11,211 bases of DNA from an uncultured Clostridium sp. (GTDB lineage Bacteria; Bacillota; Clostridia; Lachnospirales; Lachnospiraceae), in NCBI GenBank assembly GCA_958442925.1, contig CAUCIO010000066.1, forward strand, positions 1 through 11,211, given 5' to 3'. The notes under the pieces are model-generated. The model did not search any database and was not told where the DNA came from. It saw only the letters and a program-made list of their open reading frames with translations. The position numbers and the translations under genes were made by a program. Shown here piece by piece: positions 5,950 to 11,211 of this stretch. Every line of letters begins with the position of its first letter. Within the stretch, counting starts at the first letter, position 1.

Positions 5950-7665
5950 ATGACTCAATTAGAAAATGTGCGCTCCGGCATCGAGCATTTCGTCTCAGCC
6001 GCAGCAGAGGCTTTCCGGGTGGAAGCTGCCATTTTTAACCAGGAATGCAGCCTGTTTTACTGTACTCCTACCTATTTAAAGAAAAAAGGCAATGCCGTTC
6101 ACTATGCCTTTATTCAGGATGTAATTGTCAACGGCAGCGTCCTTGTCACCGAACCTGGTAAAATGCCGGCCTGCATTGGATGCCGTTTTAACGAACACTG
6201 CCCTTCTACTATGGAAATTCTCTGCTGCATCCACAGCGGAACGGAAGTAGCCGGCGTCATCTCCTTTACCGCCTTTACTAAGGAAGGGCAGAAGAGGATT
6301 TCTGAAAATACAGACATTTATTTAAATGCCATCACCAAGCTTTCCAGCCTTATCGGAGAATATCTGCAGCAGTTCACGGATGACAATACCATGGCGGATA
6401 CAGAAAAGCTGATTGAAGGGCTTATGTCTGTCTGCGATCAGCCCCTTCTTTTAACAGATCCCAACGGCGTCGTGCTGCGCTACAACAATCTGGCGGACAA
6501 GGTTTTAAAATTCTGTAATGTGTCCTCCACCAGCCTGCGGCAGATTTTCAGCGAAGAGATGGCCCGGCGCATCACTTCAGGCAACGATCTGTTTGAAAAG
6601 AAGGCTTCCATTGGCGAAAATACGGCCAAGGTAACTACCCGTTCCATTTACTCTCAGAATCATCTCCATTCTATTCTGGTGAGATTATCAAACGAATTTT
6701 ACGACAGCCTCCCTGAATCCGGAGCTTTTGAGCGCCTCATCGGATCCAGTCAGGCCTTCGTCCATATTCAGAATCTGATCAAGCGGGTGGCGGACAGCCC
6801 TACCCCGATTCTGATTACAGGTGAAACAGGAACCGGAAAGGAGCTGGTGGCCCGTTCCTTCCACGAGCAGAGCCGGAGAAATAAATATCCCTTTGTGGCT
6901 ATCAACTGTTCCAGTATTCCGGAAAATCTCTTCGAAAGTGAACTGTTCGGTTACGAGGAAGGATCCTTTACCGGAGCGAAAAAAGGCGGAAAAATGGGCC
7001 GAATCGAGATGGCCCAGGGAGGAACCCTCTTTTTAGACGAGCTGGGAGAAATGCCCCTCTCCGTTCAGCCAAAGCTGCTGCGCGTGCTTCAGGAATACGA
7101 GCTGGAGCGGGTGGGTTCCACTAAAAAGATCCATCTGGATATCCGCATTGTGGCGGCCACCAACCGGGATCTGAGGGAAATGATTAAAGAAGGAAAATTC
7201 CGTGAGGACCTTTTTTACAGAATCAGCGTAATTAATGTAAAGCTGCCTCCTCTGAGAGAGAGAAAAGAGGATATCATTCCTATCAGTTTGAGCTATCTGG
7301 AGCGCCTGAAGACGAAAATGACTACGCCTCTGTGCAAAATCTCCTCTGAGGCGGAACAGGCGTTTCTAAGCTATTCCTGGCCTGGAAATATCCGAGAGCT
7401 TCAAAATGTAGTGGAATACGCCGCCAACCTATGCGACAGCGATACTCTGACCTTCTCTGATCTGCCGGAGCATATGCGGGGTCTGGAAGAGCGCCCGGCT
7501 GTAGATAAACCAAAGGAAGCCCCCCTTCCCGATTCTCAGGAAAAACAAATTCTGGAGCTCCTCTCTGCCTACGGCCATACGCTGGAAGGGAAAAAGAAGA
7601 TTGCCGCAGAACTCGGAATCAGCCTGCGCACCCTTTACAGAAAGCTGAATAAAATGAATTTATAA
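5950..7665 (+). CDS. Sigma-54-dependent transcriptional activator (AAA+/Fis-type)
   Basis: This 571-residue enhancer-binding protein opens sigma-54 promoters using ATP. Domain order seen: an N-terminal sensor (about 1-145) with a Cys cluster C75xxC78x5C84 and C92-C93, a PAS-like domain (about 150-250), an AAA+ domain (about 261-490) and a C-terminal Fis-type helix-turn-helix (about 545-567, KKKIAAELGISLRTLYRKL). AAA+ marks are complete: Walker A GETGTGKE (291-298), the sigma-54 contact loop GSFTGA (338-343, a common variant of GAFTGA), Walker B GGTLFLDE (357-364), FREDLFYR (417-424) and WPGNIREL (477-484). The sensor resembles the Cys-rich N-terminal domain common in clostridial activators and could bind a metal, FeS cluster or small ligand. 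GGAGG lies 6 bases before the ATG. Both neighbouring transcription units have sigma-54 promoters, so they are its likely targets. Codon use is ordinary, unlike the flanking operons. The inducer is unknown. Confidence 0.92.
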   Translation: MTQLENVRSGIEHFVSAAAEAFRVEAAIFNQECSLFYCTPTYLKKKGNAVHYAFIQDVIVNGSVLVTEPGKMPACIGCRFNEHCPSTMEILCCIHSGTEVAGVISFTAFTKEGQKRISENTDIYLNAITKLSSLIGEYLQQFTDDNTMADTEKLIEGLMSVCDQPLLLTDPNGVVLRYNNLADKVLKFCNVSSTSLRQIFSEEMARRITSGNDLFEKKASIGENTAKVTTRSIYSQNHLHSILVRLSNEFYDSLPESGAFERLIGSSQAFVHIQNLIKRVADSPTPILITGETGTGKELVARSFHEQSRRNKYPFVAINCSSIPENLFESELFGYEEGSFTGAKKGGKMGRIEMAQGGTLFLDELGEMPLSVQPKLLRVLQEYELERVGSTKKIHLDIRIVAATNRDLREMIKEGKFREDLFYRISVINVKLPPLRERKEDIIPISLSYLERLKTKMTTPLCKISSEAEQAFLSYSWPGNIRELQNVVEYAANLCDSDTLTFSDLPEHMRGLEERPAVDKPKEAPLPDSQEKQILELLSAYGHTLEGKKKIAAELGISLRTLYRKLNKMNL

Positions 7666-7667
7666 TT

Positions 7668-7725
7668 TTTGCCATCTTTGCCACTGGATTGACAGTTGGA
7701 ATGTCACCTTTTTCTGTCAATCCAG
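7668..7725. promoter_or_regulatory. Candidate activator sites upstream of the transporter: TTTGCCA pair and 12-base dyad
   Basis: Two TTTGCCA copies (7668-7674, 7677-7683) are followed by a perfect 12-base inverted repeat, CTGGATTGACAG (7684-7695) and CTGTCAATCCAG (7714-7725), around 18 bases. The dyad lies 38 bases past the activator stop but is not followed by a T-run, and a better terminator occurs at 7821. It sits 170-225 bases upstream of the transporter's sigma-54 promoter, as expected for enhancer sites. Confidence 0.5.
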
Positions 7726-7778
7726 AGGTATTTGCAGTTTTGTACAGTTTTTAATTTTAGTAAAATTTTTCTTTTCTG

Positions 7779-7809
7779 TTTTTTTTCAAAAAAATTCAAA
7801 AAACAACAA
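7779..7809. other. Phased T/A-tract region, possible DNA bend
   Basis: A run of T followed by three A-tracts separated by one to three bases lies between the candidate activator sites and the sigma-54 promoter. Intrinsically bent DNA could help looping of the bound activator to the polymerase. This is inferred from composition alone. Confidence 0.25.
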
Positions 7810-7820
7810 ATCCCTTTCTT

Positions 7821-7846
7821 ATGCCGTTTTCCCGGCATTTTTTATT
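7821..7846 (+). terminator. Rho-independent terminator of the activator gene
   Basis: ATGCCG (7821-7826) pairs perfectly with CGGCAT (7833-7838) around a 6-base loop and is followed by a T-run and AT-rich sequence. It would end the activator transcript and isolate the transporter gene. Confidence 0.65.
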
Positions 7847-7893
7847 AATTTTTTAGGCTCTTCACAAATTATTTACACATTTTCCACAAGTTT

Positions 7894-7908
7894 TGGCATT
7901 ACACTTGC
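7894..7908 (+). promoter_or_regulatory. Sigma-54 (-24/-12) promoter of the NhaC-family transporter gene
   Basis: TGGCAT, five bases (TACAC) and TTGC, followed by T, match the sigma-54 consensus with one change (T for C at the end of the -24 element). The start would be near 7920, giving a short leader of about 30 bases before the ATG at 7950. The neighbouring sigma-54 activator supports the call. Confidence 0.85.
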
Positions 7909-7949
7909 TCTATAATTAGTCAACAATTCCATAAAAGGAGGAATATTGT

Positions 7950-9551
7950 ATGGAAACTGGTTATGGTTTTCTGGCCCTCGTGCCGCCTGTAGTTGCGATT
8001 TCTCTCTGCTTCGCGACAAAACAGGTATTAATCTCAATGTTCGCAGGACTTTTTGCAGGTTCCCTTATTATGTCTAACTGGAACCCATTCGGCGCCTGCG
8101 CATTTGCCCTTGACAAGATTGCAGTAAACATGTCTGGAAACATCGTACTGTTACTGTTCACACTTTTCATGGGTGTTGGTATCTCTTTCATCTGGAAATT
8201 AGGCGGAAGCTTCGCTCTGGCTGCAGCAGCTAAGAAGCGCTTCAAAAAACGCCGTTCCGTATGTTTAGGAACATGGGGTCTTGGAATTGCTTGTTCCGTA
8301 AACGACTGTCTGGCAGCAGCTATCGATGGAAACGTATTCCGTGATATCTGTAAGGACTACAGAATTTCTTCCGAGAAGTTCTCCTACGTTCTTGACGCTA
8401 CAGCAGCTCCGGCAGCAGCATTCTTCATCTCCGACTGGATTGCTTACCAGATCGGTATGATCGGCCAGGGACTTGACGCAGCAGGCATCACAGGTTACAC
8501 ACCTGTAGCAGCTTACTTAAAAACTCTTCCATTCAACATGTACTCCATTTTCACACTTATCTTCGTGGGAATGCTGATGTACACAGGACGTGACTACGGC
8601 CCAATGTTAAAGGCTGAGGCACGCTGCCTGCAGACTGGCGAATTCAACCGTTCCGGCGCTAAACCAATGCTTGATGTAGGAAGCGAACTTGGAGAGGCTA
8701 AGCAGACAAAGCCGATGATCCGCTCCTTCGTACTTCCGATCGTTATTACTTTTGCTGTTATCATCTTCGGTATCATCTACACAGGATGGACCAGCCCGGA
8801 TCGTACAGGTTCTGGTATCATGGACATCTTCAATGTATGTGACGTACAGCTTGCTCTTTACTGGGGCTCCTTCGCAATGGCAGTTACAGGTATCGTAATC
8901 GCTCTTGCATCCAAGATTATGACTTTCGACGAGACTATGACTACTATCGTAGACGGCTTCAAGCTGATGGCTCTGACAGGCGCTATCCTGGTTCTTGCAT
9001 GGTCCTTAGCAGATGTTACAAAGAGCATGGGTCTTGGTGATTTCGTAGCTCACTATGTTGGAGGCGCTATCCCAACAGGACTGCTTCCTGTACTGGTACT
9101 TCTGTGCTCCATGTTAATCGCTTTCGCAACTGGTACTTCCTGGGGAACCATGGCTATCATGACTCCACTGGCTATCCAGTTAGGCTACGCTGTTACTGGT
9201 GATGCACACTTCTCCATCGGTATGTGTGGTGCAGTATTATCCGGTGCTATCTTCGGTGACCACTGCTCACCTGTATCTGATACAACTGTTATGGCTTCCC
9301 TGTTCTCAGGTGCAGACCATATCGACCACGTAGGAACACAGATTCCTTACACATGTACAGTCGGCGCAGTTATCGCAGTGCTTTACATTGTATACGGTTT
9401 CTTCCGTATTTCCCCGGTTATCATGATTCCGGCAGGTATCGTAATTCTGTACTTCTTACAGATTATCTTACATAACATCTTCATGAAGAAGTATGGCATC
9501 GATCCGAACTACACAAAGACAATGACAGAAGATCACGTCATGACAAAATAA
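7950..9551 (+). CDS. NhaC-family sodium/proton (or substrate) antiporter
   Basis: This 533-residue membrane protein has about 11-12 hydrophobic segments and belongs to the NhaC family of the ion transporter superfamily. Family marks seen: an N-terminal hydrophobic pair (6-42), SVNDCLAAAIDGN (116-128), SYVLDATAAPAA (145-156) with SDW (161-163), ATGTSWGT (393-400) and GDHCSPVSDTTV (436-447). The family covers Na+/H+ antiporters and also carriers coupling Na+ or H+ to organic anions or amino acids, such as the malate/lactate antiporter MleN. AAAGGAGG lies 8 bases before the ATG. It is transcribed alone from a sigma-54 promoter and ends at a strong terminator. Because it shares its control with a catabolic operon, I infer that it imports the operon's substrate or exchanges it for a product, rather than serving general sodium homeostasis. 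Codon use indicates high expression. Confidence 0.85.
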   Translation: METGYGFLALVPPVVAISLCFATKQVLISMFAGLFAGSLIMSNWNPFGACAFALDKIAVNMSGNIVLLLFTLFMGVGISFIWKLGGSFALAAAAKKRFKKRRSVCLGTWGLGIACSVNDCLAAAIDGNVFRDICKDYRISSEKFSYVLDATAAPAAAFFISDWIAYQIGMIGQGLDAAGITGYTPVAAYLKTLPFNMYSIFTLIFVGMLMYTGRDYGPMLKAEARCLQTGEFNRSGAKPMLDVGSELGEAKQTKPMIRSFVLPIVITFAVIIFGIIYTGWTSPDRTGSGIMDIFNVCDVQLALYWGSFAMAVTGIVIALASKIMTFDETMTTIVDGFKLMALTGAILVLAWSLADVTKSMGLGDFVAHYVGGAIPTGLLPVLVLLCSMLIAFATGTSWGTMAIMTPLAIQLGYAVTGDAHFSIGMCGAVLSGAIFGDHCSPVSDTTVMASLFSGADHIDHVGTQIPYTCTVGAVIAVLYIVYGFFRISPVIMIPAGIVILYFLQIILHNIFMKKYGIDPNYTKTMTEDHVMTK

Positions 9552-9579
9552 AGTAGAGAGATAAAAATTAAATAACGAT

Positions 9580-9619
9580 AAAAAGATACCCTGAGCCAAA
9601 AGGTTCAGGGTATCTTTTT
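9580..9619. terminator. Bidirectional terminator between convergent genes
   Basis: An 18-bp stem (9580-9597 with 9602-9619) closes a 4-base AAAA loop with only one G-U-type mismatch. It is flanked by A5 on one side and T5 on the other, so it has a T-run on both strands. It ends both the transporter gene and the cysteine desulfurase gene. Confidence 0.9.
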
Positions 9620-9620
9620 A

Positions 9621-10769
9621 TTAGTCTTCTGCCAGTTCCTTAACTGCCCGGACTGCTGTTTCCACTTCCTCCTCTGTATTGAACCAGGAAAAGGAAAATC
9701 TGACGATTCCCTGCTCCACAGTTCCCAGAGACTGGTGCATCAGAGGCGCACAGTGTGCTCCAGGTCTTGTGGCAATGCCGTAAACCGTCTCCAGCTCGTC
9801 GCTGACTCTGGAGGAGTCATAGTCTCCAATATTGAGAGATACCACTGCCGTCCTTCTGAACCGACTTAAACTGCTCTCAAAGTCTCCGTAGACAATAATT
9901 CCCGGAATCTGCTTCACACCCTCGTAGAACTGCATCATAAGAGCGTTCTCACGGCTGTGAATATTCTCTACTCCTGTCTCCTCAATAAAGTCAAGGGCAG
10001 CGCTCAGACCTGCAATTCCGTGTCCGTTTAAGGTTCCTGCCTCCAGATGTACCGGCATTTCTGCCGGATGCTCCTTTAAGAAGCTGTGTACGCCGCTTCC
10101 GCCCCGCTTAAAGGGAGCGATATCCACACCTTCTCTCACGCACAGGCCTCCCGTTCCCTGAGGCCCAAAGAGCCCCTTGTGGCCGGTAAAGCACAGCACA
10201 TCGGCCTGGAATACCTCCATATCCACAGGATAGGCTCCTGCTGTCTGGGAAATATCGGCGATAAAGAGAAGTCCGTGTTTCTTACAGAATTCTCCAATCT
10301 GTTTTAAATCTACTACGTTTCCTGTTACATTAGAGGCATGGGTACATACAACTGCCTTTGTATTCTTCTTCAGATGTTTTTCAAATTCCTCGTATTTCAG
10401 TCTTCCCTTATTATCACAGGTAACAAAAGAAAGATCGGTTCCCTGCTCTGCCAGATGGAATAAGGGGCGCAGCACGGAATTGTGCTCCAGCACGGTGGTA
10501 ATCACATGATCCCCCGGTCCAATCAGGCCGTTAATGGCGATATTCAGGCTTTCTGTAGCATTGCAGGTAAAGATTGTCTGCTTTGGATCCCCGGCGTGAA
10601 ACAGCCGTGACAGTTTCTCTCTGGTTCCGAAAATAATGCGGGAAGCGTCCATGGAAGCCTCACTGGCTCCCCGCCCTGAATTGCCAAAATTTGTCAAAGC
10701 CATTGCCACGGCATTTGCCACCTGCTTGGGCTTTGTCATAGTTGTGGCTGCATTGTCAAAATAAATCAT
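9621..10769 (-). CDS. Cysteine desulfurase-like class V aminotransferase (selenium-cluster type)
   Basis: This 382-residue PLP enzyme resembles SufS/CsdA-type cysteine desulfurases and selenocysteine lyases, which remove S or Se from (seleno)cysteine. Seen: IYFDNAATT at the N-terminus, NATES (70-74), LEHNS with H96, ADISQTAG with D172 and Q175, the PLP lysine K198 in TGHKGLFGPQGTGG, and the active-site cysteine C340 in RPGAHCAPLMH. I chose the ATG at 10769 because the family starts at this point and GGAAAGGA lies 11 bases upstream. An ATG at 10790 would add seven residues but has no ribosome site. It is the last gene of a minus-strand cluster after a TusA/YedF-like gene and a DUF3343 gene. 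This arrangement is typical of selenium-metabolism loci of Clostridia, so Se or S delivery is the likely role. Which substrate it uses cannot be decided here. Confidence 0.85.
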   Translation of the reverse strand: MIYFDNAATTMTKPKQVANAVAMALTNFGNSGRGASEASMDASRIIFGTREKLSRLFHAGDPKQTIFTCNATESLNIAINGLIGPGDHVITTVLEHNSVLRPLFHLAEQGTDLSFVTCDNKGRLKYEEFEKHLKKNTKAVVCTHASNVTGNVVDLKQIGEFCKKHGLLFIADISQTAGAYPVDMEVFQADVLCFTGHKGLFGPQGTGGLCVREGVDIAPFKRGGSGVHSFLKEHPAEMPVHLEAGTLNGHGIAGLSAALDFIEETGVENIHSRENALMMQFYEGVKQIPGIIVYGDFESSLSRFRRTAVVSLNIGDYDSSRVSDELETVYGIATRPGAHCAPLMHQSLGTVEQGIVRFSFSWFNTEEEVETAVRAVKELAED

Positions 10770-10780
10770 ACTTTCTGCAT

Positions 10781-10788
10781 TCCTTTCC
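10781..10788 (-). promoter_or_regulatory. Ribosome binding site that decides the desulfurase start
   Basis: GGAAAGGA on the minus strand lies 11 bases before the ATG at 10769. It sits inside the extra codons that the alternative start at 10790 would use. No comparable site precedes 10790, which favours the downstream start. Confidence 0.6.
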
Positions 10789-10795
10789 ATTACGG

Positions 10796-11032
10796 TTAGT
10801 AAAGAATTTCAGCAAAGTCCTCCCACACCAGACCTTTTTCCTCCAGAAACTGTTTAAAGTCGTCTGCGTGTTCCGGGCTGGTACACCAGGCCAGTCCGCA
10901 GCCTGCTGACAGCTCTCTTGGCACAGGGATCATACGTCCCGGACGTCCTGTCTCCTTGCATGCCTTTTCAAGGGCAATGGCATCTGCTGTTGTGTGAAAG
11001 GTAATAATTAAAGTCGGTTCTTTTTTTCTCAT
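10796..11032 (-). CDS. DUF3343 (putative Se/S carrier-like) protein
   Basis: This 78-residue protein matches the DUF3343 family in size and pattern. An N-terminal strand TLIITFHTTADAIALEKA (7-24) is followed by GRPGRMIPVPRELSAGCGLAW, with C45 in the conserved SxGCGL motif, plus a second cysteine at C50. The family is found beside cysteine desulfurases and YedF/SelD genes, and a role as a small Se or S carrier has been proposed. The conserved Cys fits a persulfide or selenide relay. GGAAAG lies 6 bases before the ATG. The stop is 26 bases before the chosen desulfurase start, so the two are co-transcribed. The role is inferred from context. Confidence 0.8.
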   Translation of the reverse strand: MRKKEPTLIITFHTTADAIALEKACKETGRPGRMIPVPRELSAGCGLAWCTSPEHADDFKQFLEEKGLVWEDFAEILY

Positions 11033-11046
11033 TGTTTTCTTTCCAT

Positions 11047-11089
11047 AAAAGCGGCCAGCCGGCAGTTTTCCATGCCAGCTGGCGTTTTT
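11047..11089. terminator. GC-rich hairpin with T-runs on both sides (terminator or attenuator)
   Basis: An 11-bp stem with one G-U-type mismatch (11054-11064 with 11073-11083) closes an 8-base loop. It is extended by A/T pairs, giving T4 after the stem on the minus strand and T5 on the plus strand. It follows the stop of the TusA-like gene by 12 bases. It ends almost at the ribosome site of DUF3343, leaving no room for a separate promoter, so it may give only partial termination. Confidence 0.6.
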
Positions 11090-11095
11090 CTTCTG

Positions 11096-11211
11096 TTACT
11101 CAATTGTCAGTTCAAATTCTGTTCCGTTTTCTGCTACGGAAACGCTCTTTCCATGGCTTTTTGCATATTTTTCCACATTCTGTCTGGTATGTACTTCGCT
11201 GACCAGCACTT
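11096..11211 (-). CDS. TusA/YedF-like sulfur-carrier protein, C-terminal fragment
   Basis: Only the last 37 codons are in the window; the gene runs off the right edge. The visible tail starts VLVSEVHTRQNVEKYAKSHG and ends in FELTIE. This is the usual second half of a TusA/SirA fold: a strand, a helix in which residues, sequence and spacing resemble 'ENVxxxAxSxG', then two strands. The closest type is the TusA-like first domain of YedF selenium-metabolism proteins. In YedF a DsrE-like domain should follow, but here a TAA ends the frame, so this is a single-domain version or a truncated YedF. It is the first visible gene of the minus-strand Se/S cluster. The catalytic Cys of TusA would lie outside the window. 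Confidence 0.55.
   Translation of the reverse strand, partial: VLVSEVHTRQNVEKYAKSHGKSVSVAENGTEFELTIE

Noticed and set aside
9621..10790. Desulfurase start at the upstream ATG (10790)
   Set aside because: It lacks a ribosome site and adds seven residues not expected in the family. The ATG at 10769 gives the family-typical N-terminus and has GGAAAGGA upstream.

Overview
The window looks like a chromosomal segment of an anaerobic, low-to-moderate GC Gram-positive bacterium of the class Clostridia, probably a gut Lachnospiraceae-type organism. This is inferred from strong AAGGAGG ribosome sites, T-rich intrinsic terminators, a split P-protein pair, a Clostridia-type sigma-54 activator with a Cys-rich sensor, and a DUF3343/cysteine desulfurase selenium-type cluster. 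No rRNA, tRNA, CRISPR array, insertion sequence or phage gene was seen.

Layout. Bases 1-253 are non-coding and hold a strong leftward sigma-A promoter for a gene outside the window. Bases 254-1384 (minus) encode an ATP-NAD kinase/AcoX-like protein. Bases 1385-1630 hold a large inverted repeat and the terminator of the next operon. Bases 1631-5513 (minus, read from right to left) form an operon: an SDR oxidoreductase, a GcvPA-like subunit and a GcvPB-like subunit. The divergent spacer 5514-5949 carries a near-perfect sigma-54 promoter for that operon, a sigma-A promoter for the regulator, and repeated candidate activator sites. Bases 5950-7665 (plus) encode a sigma-54-dependent activator. Bases 7666-7949 hold further candidate activator sites, a terminator and a second sigma-54 promoter, which drives an NhaC-family transporter (7950-9551, plus). 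A bidirectional terminator separates it from an oppositely oriented selenium/sulfur-handling cluster (9621 to the right edge, minus): a TusA/YedF-like fragment, a DUF3343 Se/S carrier-like protein and a class V aminotransferase/cysteine desulfurase.

How the genes fit together. The centre (about 1500-9620) reads as one self-contained regulon. The activator is made constitutively from its own sigma-A promoter. It senses an unknown signal through a Cys-rich N-terminal domain and a PAS-like domain, and would switch on both the transporter and the SDR/GcvP-like operon from -24/-12 promoters. The GcvP-like subunits clearly belong to the glycine decarboxylase P-protein family. They have lost several of its most conserved active-site motifs, and no gcvT, gcvH or lipoamide dehydrogenase gene is present. 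The SDR also lacks the usual tetrad Asn. My main inference is a sigma-54-controlled, transporter-linked catabolic module acting on an amino acid or amine other than glycine, or on glycine in an unusual way. The substrate cannot be read from the sequence.
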